A stretch of 64,000 nt of DNA from Martelella alba (GCF_006516955.1 NZ_VHLG01000002.1:1-64000); one strand, 5' to 3'. Positions 52,981-62,635 are shown, counted from the first letter of the stretch. Numbers and translations: made by a program. Notes: generated from the letters alone by a model not told the origin.

Positions 52981-53760
52981 ATGCTGAAAACCATATATCA
53001 TACTTTTGTAATTGTTGCATTTTCCTCATTGCTCCTGCCCCAGGCACAAGCGCAGGATGAAACACTTCAGACAGATTACACGATCTCATTTTCCGGCATC
53101 AAAATTGCTGACGCCAAATTTAAGACCACTCTGGATGGTGATGACTACGCCATTGACGGTTCTGTCGAGGCCAGCGGCCTTGGCACCTTGATCACGTCGC
53201 TCAAGGTCGATGCCGAGGTCGAGGGCGCGCTGAAAAACGGCAAGCCCGACTCAAAAAGCTTCAGCCTGAAATATCGCGATGGCGACTACGCACGCGATTA
53301 TCTCGCTTATTACCGCAATGGCCGGGTTACACAGGCCACGATCGCGCCCGATCCCGGGCCGCGCGATTCCAACTGGGTCGAGGTCACGAGCCGCCACCTG
53401 CGCAATGTTATCGACCCGCTTTCAGCCATGATGCTGCCGGCGTCAGCCAATCCCTGCCAGGGTTCACTGGCGATATTCGACGGCGAAACCCGCCTTGAAC
53501 TCAAGCTTGCTCCGGCTGGCAGCCGCCCCTTCTCCACCAACGGATTTTCCGGACGCGCCGTAGGCTGCGCGATGCGCTTTCACCCCATCGCCGGCTTTGA
53601 GCGCAAGGACGAGGACATCGACTATCTCGCTCATTCAACCGAACTCGTCGTCTGGTTCGCGCTCAATGACAGGCTGAATGTCTATGTGCCGGTCCTGGCC
53701 CATATTCCGCTCAAGATTGGCCGGATCACCATTTACGCGACGAAGTTCGGCGTTTCATGA
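52981..53760 (+). CDS. DUF3108 domain-containing exported protein
   Basis: 259 aa from ATG at 52981 (MLKTIYHTFV). Signal peptide VIVAFSSLLLPQAQA. The body is DUF3108: DYTISFSGIKIADAKFKTTL, DGSVEASGLGTLITSLKVDA, IDPLSAMMLP and YVPVLAHIPLKIG, predicted beta-rich. Periplasmic; function unknown. Its TGA overlaps the ATG of the EamA gene. Confidence 0.85.
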   Translation: MLKTIYHTFVIVAFSSLLLPQAQAQDETLQTDYTISFSGIKIADAKFKTTLDGDDYAIDGSVEASGLGTLITSLKVDAEVEGALKNGKPDSKSFSLKYRDGDYARDYLAYYRNGRVTQATIAPDPGPRDSNWVEVTSRHLRNVIDPLSAMMLPASANPCQGSLAIFDGETRLELKLAPAGSRPFSTNGFSGRAVGCAMRFHPIAGFERKDEDIDYLAHSTELVVWFALNDRLNVYVPVLAHIPLKIGRITIYATKFGVS

Positions 53761-54638
53761 CACTGGGCGCAACGCTTATTGGCTTTTCCGCAATTGTCAT
53801 GTGGTCGGTTCTGGCGCTGTTTACAGCGGCGTCGGGAACCATGCCGCCATTTCAGCTATCTGCCATCGCCTTTGCCATAGGGTCTCTTCCGGGTATCGTG
53901 GTTCTTGTGCTCAAACCGGAAAGACGCATTTTTCTGCGCCAGCCGCGCAAAGTCTGGATCACGGGCATTGCCGGCCTGTTCGGTTATCACTTTCTCTATT
54001 TCACCGCCCTCAGAAACGCACCCGCCGTCGATGCCGGGCTGATCGCCTATCTGTGGCCGCTGCTGATTGTGGTTGGCTCGGCACTGCTGCCGGGTGAAAA
54101 ACTCCGCCTGCATCATATCGCCGGCGCCCTACTCGGCTTTGCCGGAACCGGGCTGCTTGTCACCCGCAATGGCGGGCTCAGCCTCGACAGCACTTACATC
54201 CTTGGCTACGGCGCGGCCTTTCTCTGCGCCTTCACCTGGTCTGGATACTCCCTGGCGACCCGCTCCTTCAACAAGGTTTCCACCGACGTCGTCACCGGCT
54301 TCTGCCTTGCGACATCGCTTCTGTCGCTGCTTTCGCATCTCGTATTTGAAACAACGGTCTGGCCGGCAACGCCCTTCCAGTGGCTTGCCGTGGCGGGCCT
54401 TGGCCTGTTTCCGGTGGGCCTGGCCTTTTACGCCTGGGACTTCGGCGTCAAGCGCGGCAATATCCAGGCCCTCGGTGCAGCCAGTTACGCAGCCCCGTTG
54501 CTGTCGACACTGATTCTGATCGCCTTCGGCTTCGGCAAACCGACATGGCAGGTGCTGGCGGCCTGCGCTCTGATCACCGGCGGCGCCGTTCTTGCCGCCC
54601 GCGAATTGATCTTTAGTCGCCGTTCTTCAAAGAGATAG
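53757..54638 (+). CDS. EamA/DMT-family exporter (YddG-like)
   Basis: 293 aa, ten hydrophobic helices in two EamA repeats. FSAIVMWSVLALFTAASGTM, GLFGYHFLYFTALRNAPAVD, LIAYLWPLLIVVGSALLPGE and SGYSLATRSF are close to the aromatic amino-acid exporter YddG subgroup. Likely metabolite exporter in the inner membrane. Translationally coupled (ATGA) to the DUF3108 gene. Confidence 0.85.
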   Translation: MTLGATLIGFSAIVMWSVLALFTAASGTMPPFQLSAIAFAIGSLPGIVVLVLKPERRIFLRQPRKVWITGIAGLFGYHFLYFTALRNAPAVDAGLIAYLWPLLIVVGSALLPGEKLRLHHIAGALLGFAGTGLLVTRNGGLSLDSTYILGYGAAFLCAFTWSGYSLATRSFNKVSTDVVTGFCLATSLLSLLSHLVFETTVWPATPFQWLAVAGLGLFPVGLAFYAWDFGVKRGNIQALGAASYAAPLLSTLILIAFGFGKPTWQVLAACALITGGAVLAARELIFSRRSSKR

Positions 54639-54759
54639 CCTGCATCTTCGCCCGGTTTGAAGTCGCACCAAATTCTATTAGAACATCGGGAAATTCGAAT
54701 TGGTTATCACGCTTGATTGATGCTGTTTAACGACAAACCAGCATGAGGAGCGTCGGCAA

Positions 54760-55899
54760 ATGCAAAATAACAACATCTCGGGTTCCAATCAAAAGACCGA
54801 CAAAGCCCAGACCGACAAGGCTCCAGAGACTTCCAGCCCGCAACGGGCAACGCTCTACCGCTCACGCCCACCAGGCGCAAACAGACAGAATCTGAACCAG
54901 ATGAGCCCGGCGACGCGAACATCTCTCTCACAGATTTTCGGCCGCGGCCCGGCCGGCGCGCTCCGGCTGAGCAAAAGTGATACCGAGCGCCGCGACGCCG
55001 AGACACGATTTCAAACACTGACACAGGCCTTTTCGCAAGCCCGTGACGCAGACAAGCCGGACATGATCGAGCAGGACCTCGCCCAGGCAACATGGGATTT
55101 CGCGCGCGCGAGCGGCAATACCAAACCGGTACAACACTTATTGAGCATGATTCGCAACATCAAGGACCCGGCCTTGTGCGCCAGTGCCTTTGACAAAGCC
55201 GCCGAGCACTGGTCGGCCAGCGACAGACTGCCGGCATTGTCGCCGACCCAGTCCGAAAACCATTATATGAGCTTTGTCGAAGCCGCCGCCGGAACACCGA
55301 GCGACAAGGTCACAGGGCAGCTTGATACGGTGGTCAAACTCTTCGGTCAGACCAAGATGCAGCCGGTCAAGCTCAAATCGGCCGTCAAAACCCTACTGAC
55401 AATGCATGACAGCATCCGCGACAGCAAATTCGACGCCGCCAAGGCAGAACGCTTTTCTGCCAGCTTCGTCCGGCAACTGGCCAAGACCACACGTATTATC
55501 GAGCCCAATGCCAGAGCGAATGTGCGGGAGAAGAATATCGCGCAGGCCGATACGCTCGAACAGCTTATTCCACGACTGCCTGTTATCACCGAAAACAATA
55601 GCAGCGAAGGGCTCTTCGACTCCTATAGGGCCGTTGCCAAAAGCCTCGGCGACTATGCCAATCGAAGGGGTTCATCCCCCGCAAAGGCAGAGCAACTGAA
55701 CACACAACTGCAACATAGATGCGACAGTTGCAGCCCCGAGGCGGCAAACATGCTGCGCTATGCAAGCCCTGAGGTAGCCGAAAGGCCATTACCCGTCTTC
55801 ACCTCTGCCGGCCGCGAATGGTCCTATCCGACGCTCGGCCCCAAGGCTGACGGAACCACACCGGACCTGATCCAGATCACCATATCCGATCAGGACTAA
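54760..55899 (+). CDS. Unrecognised effector-like helical protein, paralogue A
   Basis: 379 aa, GGAG upstream of ATG. Not recognised. N-terminus MQNNNISGSNQKTDKAQTDK is Asn/Gln/Ser/Thr-rich without a signal peptide, typical of type III secreted proteins. From about residue 75 it is helical. NIKDPALCASAFDKAAEHWS aligns with LKDAELCETAFLKIVEAWTS in the next gene, and GTPSDKVTGQLDTVVKLF with AMPDDKIRNQLIFLAESL. It has its own promoter region (122-bp AT-rich gap). Length and fold suggest an alpha-solenoid. Confidence 0.65.
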   Translation: MQNNNISGSNQKTDKAQTDKAPETSSPQRATLYRSRPPGANRQNLNQMSPATRTSLSQIFGRGPAGALRLSKSDTERRDAETRFQTLTQAFSQARDADKPDMIEQDLAQATWDFARASGNTKPVQHLLSMIRNIKDPALCASAFDKAAEHWSASDRLPALSPTQSENHYMSFVEAAAGTPSDKVTGQLDTVVKLFGQTKMQPVKLKSAVKTLLTMHDSIRDSKFDAAKAERFSASFVRQLAKTTRIIEPNARANVREKNIAQADTLEQLIPRLPVITENNSSEGLFDSYRAVAKSLGDYANRRGSSPAKAEQLNTQLQHRCDSCSPEAANMLRYASPEVAERPLPVFTSAGREWSYPTLGPKADGTTPDLIQITISDQD

Positions 55900-55978
55900 A
55901 ACCTTGCGCTAAAAAGCCAATTGGCACTTGAGCACAATTGGCAGAGCGTCAAGTTCTGCAAACATTTAAAATTTCAAT

Positions 55979-55995
55979 TTCGCTATTATAGCGAA
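55979..55995. promoter_or_regulatory. Perfect palindrome before paralogue B
   Basis: TTCGCTATTATAGCGAA, 8-bp arms around one T, in the AT-rich 142-bp gap. It is 46 bp upstream of the ATG at 56042, so it could be an operator or a promoter-proximal stem. Confidence 0.5.
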
Positions 55996-56041
55996 GCGGT
56001 GATCTGTGGGCGAAAATAATAACGCCGAAGGATTGCAATAG

Positions 56042-57067
56042 ATGTCGCTCTCTTCCACGTCTGGATCAGGTATAGACCAGGAAACGACCTACAGGACCGC
56101 GAAGCCGCGGAAAAGCGCGCGCAAGATTGCCGCCCTACAAGCAAATGCAAGCCCGCCCTCCCGCTTTACGGCACTGATGCGCCATATGCCCCGATTTGGC
56201 GTTCGCAGGCGGCAGCTCGATGTGGAACAGTCCGCGCATGAGCGCATCATCTCCGCCGATATTGCCCGGAAATTCTGTGAAGCCCTGTCAAAGATGAAGG
56301 GATTTCCCGAAGCCAGCCGCGTCATGCTGGTCGAAAACACGTTGGCGCGGGCGGCGCGCCATCTTTGTACCGGGGAGAATTCCGAACCTCTGCGGGCACT
56401 CCTGAAAGAGGTCGTCCGGCTGAAGGATGCCGAGCTTTGTGAAACCGCATTTCTCAAGATCGTTGAAGCCTGGACAAGTGGTAGTGAGGCCCGCAGCCCC
56501 TCGACCCTGGAGTTCACACTCCAGTTCAACCGTTTTCTCGAGGCCGTCCGCGCCATGCCCGACGACAAGATCCGCAACCAGCTGATCTTTCTCGCCGAAA
56601 GCCTGCCAGAATACAAGACAGCACCGAAACTGCTGCATCGTGCAGCAAGCGCGATCTATCAGACAGAGCGCAAGCGCGGCAACGTCAAGAGTGAGATTGC
56701 GCTTTTGTTGGCGCTGGCGCACGCAGCCCAGCGCATGGACGGCGCCGCCCGTCCCGCAGTCGCCAGCATTGTCATTCATGCCCTGCGCCCGATCAAAGGT
56801 GCCGCGCCACCCGAGGTCTTCACCCTGTTCAAGGCCGCAAGGGATAGCCTCTACGGGAACTGCACCAGTCCCAGGGGACTGCAATCGGAAGTTCTCGAAC
56901 TCCATGTCCTGCTGGAACAGGCGGTTCATGACAGCGATGAAAGCGCCCGGCTGAAACTGATGTATGGCAGCGAAAGGCCGCTCGCCTCCGTGATCGCATG
57001 GCATGACAGAGCACGGGTAAATGCAACCCGAAAAGGCAATCTCCGCCTTCAATCCTCAATCATCTGA
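56042..57067 (+). CDS. Unrecognised effector-like helical protein, paralogue B
   Basis: 341 aa, AGGA upstream. Not recognised. N-terminus MSLSSTSGSGIDQETTYRTA is Ser/Thr-rich with no signal peptide, then a basic stretch (KPRKSARK, FGVRRRQLD). From about residue 70 to 320 it is helical and diverged from the preceding gene but co-linear: LKDAELCETAFLKIVEAW, AMPDDKIRNQLIFLAESLPE and, near the end, EVFTLFKAARDSLYGNC against GLFDSYRAVAKSLGDYA. It ends 9 bp from the convergent cupin gene. Confidence 0.65.
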   Translation: MSLSSTSGSGIDQETTYRTAKPRKSARKIAALQANASPPSRFTALMRHMPRFGVRRRQLDVEQSAHERIISADIARKFCEALSKMKGFPEASRVMLVENTLARAARHLCTGENSEPLRALLKEVVRLKDAELCETAFLKIVEAWTSGSEARSPSTLEFTLQFNRFLEAVRAMPDDKIRNQLIFLAESLPEYKTAPKLLHRAASAIYQTERKRGNVKSEIALLLALAHAAQRMDGAARPAVASIVIHALRPIKGAAPPEVFTLFKAARDSLYGNCTSPRGLQSEVLELHVLLEQAVHDSDESARLKLMYGSERPLASVIAWHDRARVNATRKGNLRLQSSII

Positions 57068-57076
57068 TCCGGCCGC

Positions 57077-57508
57077 TCAGGCCGGTTCACGCGGTGACCA
57101 GTCCGGTTCCGCCAATTCGAAATCGTCGAAATCGAAGCCTGGCGCGACCGTGCAGCCGACAAGCGTGAAATCGCCGAGACTTTCGGCAGCCTGCCAGCAG
57201 CCGGCCGGGACGATGGCCTGCGGACGTTCGCCCGCCGCCAGATCAGTTCCCAGCACTAGATCGTCGTTGATGCCACCCTTGGCAAAGCGGGACAGGACCA
57301 GCGGCGCACCGGCATAGAAATGCCAGACTTCGCTTGCCGTATGCAGCCGGTGCCAGTGAGAGCGATCGCCGGCCTCCAGCAGAAAATAGATCAGACTGGA
57401 GACGCCACGCTTGCTGCCATCGGACAGGTCACGAAAGGTTTCCACATAGAAGCCACCCTCGGGATGCGGTTCCATGCCGAGCATTGCAATGATTTCTCGC
57501 GCCATCAT
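57077..57508 (-). CDS. Cupin, DUF985 family
   Basis: 143 aa. ATG at 57508 preferred (CGGAG upstream); GlnRS-independent family. Motifs EPHPEGGFYVETFRD, SSLIYFLLEAGDRSHWHRLH, EVWHFYAGAPL and GDFTLVGCTVAPGFDFDDFE, the DUF985 beta-barrel with candidate metal-binding His residues. Function unknown; it may be an epimerase-like sugar-binding cupin. Starts just after the glyoxalase II stop codon. Confidence 0.85.
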   Translation of the reverse strand: MMAREIIAMLGMEPHPEGGFYVETFRDLSDGSKRGVSSLIYFLLEAGDRSHWHRLHTASEVWHFYAGAPLVLSRFAKGGINDDLVLGTDLAAGERPQAIVPAGCWQAAESLGDFTLVGCTVAPGFDFDDFELAEPDWSPREPA

Positions 57509-57522
57509 GGCCGCCACTCCGT

Positions 57523-58293
57523 TCAAAAGCCGTCTTTCAGCCGGCGAATTTCGCCAAAAACCTCTGCATCGGATGCCGTTTCCATGGAAAGCCGCGCCCG
57601 GATTGCCGGGTCAGCAACCCGCAGGAACGGATTGGTCTTCTTCTCCAGCCCGAGCGTTGTCGGAATGGTGTACTCACCGGCCTCGCGCAGTGCTGCCACA
57701 GCCTCAACCCTTTCTTTCAACACCGGATTGTCCGGGTCAATGCTGAGCGCGAAATGCCCGTTGGCAAGCGTATATTCATGGCCGAAATAGATCTCGGTGT
57801 CATCCGGCAGGGCGAGAAGTTTTGACAACGAGTGCCACATATCCAGGGCCGGCCGTTCAAACAGCCGGCCACACCCCATGGCGAACAGCGTGTCGGCGGC
57901 AAAGAGCAGTTTTTCTGCGGCAAAATGGTAACAGATATGGCCCGCCGTATGGCCGGGTGTCTCTAACACGGTGACGCGACGTCCGGAAAATTCCAGTTCG
58001 TCCCCCTCACCCACGGCGAGATCAAGGCCAGGAATAACGAGCGCCTCTTCCACCGGGCCGACGATACGGCAGTCATAACGCGCCTTCAGCTGCAGATTCC
58101 CCTCGACATGATCCTTGTGATGATGTGTCGTGAAGATATCGGTCAGCTGCCAGCCCCGGCGCTCAAGCTCGGCTGTGATCGCGTCTGCATCCGGTGCGTC
58201 AATGGCAAGGGTCCGCCCTGTTTCGCCATCATGCAAAAGCACGGCATAATTGTCGGAGCGGCAGATGAAGACGGCGATTTCCAGTGGGGCCAT
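57523..58293 (-). CDS. gloB: Hydroxyacylglutathione hydrolase (glyoxalase II)
   Basis: 256 aa from ATG at 58293 with AGGAAACATC upstream. Metallo-beta-lactamase motif THHHKDH (His57, His59, Asp61, His62), [30 protein letters not shown] and [10 protein letters not shown] give the binuclear metal site. The C-terminal HAGH_C domain ends [10 protein letters not shown]. Hydrolyses S-lactoylglutathione. Divergent from the methyltransferase gene, the standard rhizobial arrangement. Confidence 0.93.
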   Translation of the reverse strand: MAPLEIAVFICRSDNYAVLLHDGETGRTLAIDAPDADAITAELERRGWQLTDIFTTHHHKDHVEGNLQLKARYDCRIVGPVEEALVIPGLDLAVGEGDELEFSGRRVTVLETPGHTAGHICYHFAAEKLLFAADTLFAMGCGRLFERPALDMWHSLSKLLALPDDTEIYFGHEYTLANGHFALSIDPDNPVLKERVEAVAALREAGEYTIPTTLGLEKKTNPFLRVADPAIRARLSMETASDAEVFGEIRRLKDGF

Positions 58294-58378
58294 GATGTTT
58301 CCTCGTGATCGCTGATTTGATCCGAATGTAGTCACTTCCCCCTTGAAGTCCAACCGGCGTCGCGATTAACTCCGCGTC

Positions 58379-59128
58379 ATGAACGCAGATATCGTCGACC
58401 TCCGCGCTTTTTACCATTCGACCCTCGGCCGCCTCGCGGCCCAGTCGATCACTGCCGCCATGTCGGCAATCTGGCCGAAATTGCCGGATGAGCGGCTGGT
58501 CGGCCTCGGCTACTGCCTGCCCTATCTCGACCGGCTGGGACAGGGGACAGAGCGGACCATGTCCTTCATGCCGGCGACCCAGGGCGCACTCAACTGGCCC
58601 TCGGGCGGACCGTCGGCGACGGCGCTTGTGGCGGAAGAGGCTCTGCCACTGCCCGATTCGTCGATCGACCGCTTCTTGATGGTTCATTCGCTTGAATTTT
58701 CCGAAAGCCCGGCCGATACGCTTGCCGAAATCTGGCGGGTGCTGGCCCCGGGCGGGCGACTGGTCATCGTCGTGCCAAACCGGCGCGGCGTCTGGGCAAG
58801 GCTGGAACATACCCCCTTCGGCAATGGCCGACCCTATTCGCGCGGCCAGATCACCGATCTTCTGCGCCAGACCAATTTCACCCCCGGAAGCTTTGCCGAC
58901 GCGCTGTTTTTTCCACCAGCCAAGGTCCGCTGGATCCTCAGACTGCGCAGCAATTTCGAGCGCCTGGGCCGGGCACTCTGGCCAGCCTTTTCCGGTGTGA
59001 TCATCGTCGAAGCGCAAAAACGGCTCTATCAGGGGCTTCCAGTTGCGCAACGCCGGGCAAAGCGCGTCTATGTGCCAGCGCTGGCCCCGCAAGGTGTGCC
59101 GACCACACGGACAGGGCCCGCAAGCTAG
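58379..59128 (+). CDS. Class I SAM-dependent methyltransferase-like protein
   Basis: 249 aa. Methyltransf_11-like layout but with a weak motif [15 protein letters not shown] replaces the usual ExGxGx[21 protein letters not shown] is motif II/III and [20 protein letters not shown] motif IV-V. Family seen next to gloB in many alphaproteobacteria. Substrate unknown. The divergence of the glycine-rich loop leaves SAM binding unproven. Confidence 0.75.
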   Translation: MNADIVDLRAFYHSTLGRLAAQSITAAMSAIWPKLPDERLVGLGYCLPYLDRLGQGTERTMSFMPATQGALNWPSGGPSATALVAEEALPLPDSSIDRFLMVHSLEFSESPADTLAEIWRVLAPGGRLVIVVPNRRGVWARLEHTPFGNGRPYSRGQITDLLRQTNFTPGSFADALFFPPAKVRWILRLRSNFERLGRALWPAFSGVIIVEAQKRLYQGLPVAQRRAKRVYVPALAPQGVPTTRTGPAS

Positions 59129-59234
59129 GCAATTGCGGGCCATTGTCGCCTCGACAAATGACCGGTTCCGTTTTAAACCCTTTTTTCCGTTGAAACCGGC
59201 ATTTCGCCGTTTCTTGTTCGAGGTTTTAGAAAAG

Positions 59235-60353
59235 ATGAGCACCGAGACTTTGAAACCCACTCCCCGCCCCGGCGTCATGGACATTGCCATTTATGTTCCG
59301 GGCAAGGATCATGCGGAGGGTGTGGACAAGGTCCACAAGCTCTCTTCCAATGAAACACCGCTTGGCCCCAGCCCGAAGGCCATTGAGGCGATGAAGTCGA
59401 TCGCCGACAGGCTGGAACTCTACCCCGATGGCCAGGCCGCTGATCTGCGCCGGGCGATCAGCAGCAATTTTGGACTTAACTACAACAACATCATCTGCGG
59501 CAACGGTTCGGACGAACTTCTGGGCCTGCTGTGCCACGTCTATCTTGGCGAAGGTGATGAAGCAATCATCACCGAACACGGCTTTCTGGTCTACAAGATC
59601 CAGATCATGGCCAATGGTGCAAAGCCCGTCACGGTCAAGGAAAAGAACGCCACCGTTGATGTCGACGCCATTTTGGCAGCTGTCACCGAAAAGACGAAGA
59701 TGGTCTTTCTCGCCAATCCGGGCAATCCAACAGGCACCTATCAGCCGATGTCGGAGATCCGCCGCCTGCAGGCCGCACTGCCGTCCAATGTCCTTCTGGT
59801 ACTTGACGCGGCCTACGCCGAATATGTCCGTCGCAACGATTATGAGGCCGGGATCGAGCTGGTTTCCCAAAGCCACAACACGGTGATGACCCGCACCTTC
59901 TCCAAGATCTACGGTCTTGCCGCACTGCGTGTCGGCTGGCTCTACGGCCCGCTGGACATTGTTCAGGCACTTGACCGTGTGCGTGGTCCGTTCAACCTCA
60001 ACGCCCCGGCAATCGCTGCGGCGACCGCTGCCCTGAACGATACTGCATTCACGGCAAAGGCGGCTGATCACAACGAGAAATGGCGTGCCGAAGTGACGGA
60101 GCGGCTGGAAGCGCTGGGCCTGAAGGTCACACCTTCGGTCGCCAATTTCATCCTGATCCATTTCCCTGACGAAGACGGCAAGCGCGCCCCCGATGCCGAT
60201 GCCTATCTGACCTCGAAGGGCTTTATCCTGCGGATGGTGGCCGGCTATGGCTTTCCCAATGCACTGCGCATGACCATCGGCACGGAAGAGGCCAATCTCG
60301 GCGTCATCGCGGCGCTTGAGGCCTTTCTCGGACGGAAAGCCAATGCGGCATGA
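59235..60353 (+). CDS. hisC: Histidinol-phosphate aminotransferase
   Basis: 372 aa from ATG at 59235. Fold-type I PLP enzyme: [56 protein letters not shown] and [15 protein letters not shown] with the PLP lysine at residue 224. It pairs with the prephenate dehydrogenase gene (4-bp overlap), so it may serve tyrosine/phenylalanine as well as histidine synthesis. Confidence 0.9.
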   Translation: MSTETLKPTPRPGVMDIAIYVPGKDHAEGVDKVHKLSSNETPLGPSPKAIEAMKSIADRLELYPDGQAADLRRAISSNFGLNYNNIICGNGSDELLGLLCHVYLGEGDEAIITEHGFLVYKIQIMANGAKPVTVKEKNATVDVDAILAAVTEKTKMVFLANPGNPTGTYQPMSEIRRLQAALPSNVLLVLDAAYAEYVRRNDYEAGIELVSQSHNTVMTRTFSKIYGLAALRVGWLYGPLDIVQALDRVRGPFNLNAPAIAAATAALNDTAFTAKAADHNEKWRAEVTERLEALGLKVTPSVANFILIHFPDEDGKRAPDADAYLTSKGFILRMVAGYGFPNALRMTIGTEEANLGVIAALEAFLGRKANAA

Positions 60354-61285
60354 GTGCTGAAATTCACTTTGACCGGATCGCACTGATCGGCATCGGTCTG
60401 ATCGGCTCCTCCTTGGCGCGCGACATTCGCGCTTTGAAGCTTGCCGATGAGATCGTCGTGTCGACGCGTTCTCCTGAAACACTGGCGCGGGCCGAGGAGC
60501 TCGGCCTTGGCGATCGCTACACGACATCCGCGCTTGACGCTGTCAAGGGGGCGGACCTGGTCATCATTTCGGTTCCCGTCGGTGCGTCCGGTGCGGTTGC
60601 GAAGACCATCGCACCGGGCCTGAAACAGGGCGCTATCCTGTCAGATGTCGGCTCGACGAAAACATCTGTGGTCGCGCAGATCAGCCCGCACGTGCCTGAA
60701 GGCGTTCATTTCATCGCCGGCCATCCGATTGCAGGTACAGAGAAATCCGGTCCCGATGCTGGCTTTGAGGGACTGTTTCGCGGGCGCTGGTGCATTCTCA
60801 CGCCAGAGGATGGCGCAGATGAAGGTGCAATCGCAACACTGACCGCCTTCTGGCAGGCGATCGGTTCCAATGTTGACACGATGCCGCCCGCCCATCACGA
60901 CAAGGTGCTGGCGATCGTTTCGCATCTGCCGCATATCATCGCCTACAATATTGTCGGTACGGCTGCCGATCTGGAAACCGTGACCCAGTCGGAAGTGATC
61001 AAATACTCCGCCTCGGGTTTTCGCGATTTCACCCGTATTGCGGCGTCAGACCCGACAATGTGGCGCGATGTCTGCCTGCACAACAAGGACGCGATCTTGG
61101 AAATGCTCGCGCGGTTTTCCGAGGATCTGGCCTATCTGCAGCGCGCCATCCGCTGGGGCGAGGGTGACAAGCTGTTCGATCTCTTCACCCGTACCAGAGC
61201 CGTTCGCCGCTCGATCATCGAGGCAGGGCAGGATGTCGATGCAGCCGACTTTGGTCGCCACGGGATCGACAAGAAAAACGGATAA
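60350..61285 (+). CDS. Prephenate/arogenate dehydrogenase family protein
   Basis: 311 aa, ATGA overlap with hisC. Rossmann [16 protein letters not shown]-site residues [56 protein letters not shown] and [17 protein letters not shown]. TyrA/TyrC-type oxidative decarboxylase making 4-hydroxyphenylpyruvate or tyrosine. Cofactor and substrate preference cannot be told. No ACT domain, so no tyrosine feedback site in this chain. Confidence 0.92.
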   Translation: MSAEIHFDRIALIGIGLIGSSLARDIRALKLADEIVVSTRSPETLARAEELGLGDRYTTSALDAVKGADLVIISVPVGASGAVAKTIAPGLKQGAILSDVGSTKTSVVAQISPHVPEGVHFIAGHPIAGTEKSGPDAGFEGLFRGRWCILTPEDGADEGAIATLTAFWQAIGSNVDTMPPAHHDKVLAIVSHLPHIIAYNIVGTAADLETVTQSEVIKYSASGFRDFTRIAASDPTMWRDVCLHNKDAILEMLARFSEDLAYLQRAIRWGEGDKLFDLFTRTRAVRRSIIEAGQDVDAADFGRHGIDKKNG

Positions 61286-61316
61286 GACGGGCTTCAAACA
61301 GCACTATCACGAAAAA

Positions 61317-61342
61317 CGGCCGGTACCCTTCTGGTGCCGGCC
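61317..61342. repeat. Hairpin repeat, left copy
   Basis: GGCCGGTACC / GGTGCCGGCC, 10-bp stem with CTTCT loop, 33 bp after the dehydrogenase stop. Its reverse complement with adjoining TTTGTCAGCAGCCTGACGG matches the right copy at 61535-61578. Confidence 0.7.
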
Positions 61343-61406
61343 CGTCAGGCTGCTGACAAAGCCATTTATATTACACGTTTGAGGTGGAGCTGCCCCTCTC
61401 TCCGTC

Positions 61407-61517
61407 GTCATCCCCGTGCTTGTCACGGGGATCCAGATAAATAAGGCAATGAATAGACAGTCCTTTCGCCGCGCAGACGCGCGCCGGCTGGATGCCTGTG
61501 ACAAGCACAGGCATGAC
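61407..61517. repeat. 111-bp intergenic inverted-repeat element
   Basis: Left arm 61407-61436 and right arm 61488-61517 are 30-bp inverted repeats with few mismatches. Each arm is itself a hairpin (CCCCGTGCTTGTCACGGGG and GCCTGTGACAAGCACAGGC). This resembles small palindromic elements scattered between genes in alphaproteobacteria. No coding capacity. Confidence 0.75.
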
Positions 61518-61551
61518 TCCAGAAAAGGTGGCGAGGCTTGTCAACAGTCTG

Positions 61552-61580
61552 ACGGCCGGCACTCTTCTGGTGCCGGCCGT
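61552..61580. repeat. Hairpin repeat, right copy
   Basis: ACGGCCGGCAC (61552-61562) / GTGCCGGCCGT (61570-61580), perfect 11-bp stem. Inverted relative to the left copy. It probably also ends the DUF2125 transcript, 12 bp past its stop. Confidence 0.7.
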
Positions 61581-61591
61581 TCTGTCTGCCG

Positions 61592-62590
61592 CTATTTCAG
61601 CGGCGGGATCTTGCCGAGCGGGATGAAGCCCATCGAGACCTTGCCGCCATCGACATTGATGCCGATGGTAATGCTCTTGTTGCCCGGAGAGAGCGAACCG
61701 GCAAAGCCGACAATCGTATTGATGACCTGCGTATAATCCGGAAAGGCGACCTGCGCCATCTGACCGGCGACATCGAGACCTGCGACCTCGAATTTAAAGC
61801 GCCCGCTCAGATAACCATTGGTATCGAAGGAAAAGGGACCGCTGGCGGAGATGTAGGAATCATTGTCTCCGACCGTCAATTCCGCCTGATCTATGACGCC
61901 GCTTTTGCCCTTGAGCTGTTCGACGTTCAGATCACCGCCCATCAGAGAACCGCCATCCGTGAGCGAACCCACCAGATTGAGGCTCATCGGCATCAGCGAC
62001 TGGGTGCGGTTTTCGGGGCGAATGACGGCACTTTCAACAGCCAGCGCTACCTCCAGATCGCCATCCTGGTTGCGGGTCAGACCCTGCGCCTTTTCAAGCG
62101 TCAGCGCGCTCTGGTTTCCGGCCGGCATTGACAGCTGAGTCGAAAGCCCCTCGATATTGAAGGACAAAAGGCGCGGCGCACCCTTGCCATAGATCATCTT
62201 GGTGTCAAAGCTGGACCACTCGGAACGCAGCAGAAAACCCGCCTCGTTCTTCAGCGTTGCCGGCCCCTGAAGATGGGCCATGACGGACCACGGCGAATAA
62301 GCCGGCGCATCGGCAACAAGCTTGGGCAGATCGAAGGTAAAGCGGTCATCGCGTTGGCGCAGATGCAGGTCGCCGCAGTAAAAACCGAATTGAAGCGGAA
62401 AGCCCTGATAGCCAAGGTCGCCGCACTCCACCATCACATTCTTGGTCTGCGTCCCTTCGAGAAGGGTGAAGATCCGCGCCTTCACCGTACGGGCAACGTA
62501 AAACCAGCCGAGGCCATAGGCCACAACAATAACGACCAGAATAACACCGATAACGCGCAGAAGTTTGCGCGTACGTCTTGACGCTGCCAT
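61592..62590 (-). CDS. DUF2125 domain-containing membrane-anchored protein
   Basis: 332 aa. An N-terminal membrane anchor (LLRVIGVILVVIVVAYGLGWFYV) is followed by a periplasmic DUF2125 domain: CGDLGYQGFPLQFGFYC, LVADAPAYSPWSVMAHLQGP, GGDLNVEQLKGKS. Beta-rich and remotely AsmA-like. Conserved next to tyrA-like genes in rhizobia. Function unknown. Confidence 0.85.
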   Translation of the reverse strand: MAASRRTRKLLRVIGVILVVIVVAYGLGWFYVARTVKARIFTLLEGTQTKNVMVECGDLGYQGFPLQFGFYCGDLHLRQRDDRFTFDLPKLVADAPAYSPWSVMAHLQGPATLKNEAGFLLRSEWSSFDTKMIYGKGAPRLLSFNIEGLSTQLSMPAGNQSALTLEKAQGLTRNQDGDLEVALAVESAVIRPENRTQSLMPMSLNLVGSLTDGGSLMGGDLNVEQLKGKSGVIDQAELTVGDNDSYISASGPFSFDTNGYLSGRFKFEVAGLDVAGQMAQVAFPDYTQVINTIVGFAGSLSPGNKSITIGINVDGGKVSMGFIPLGKIPPLK

Positions 62591-62635
62591 TCACTTCTCC
62601 AATTCTGAAAACATAATGAGGGACTCGCAAAGCAT

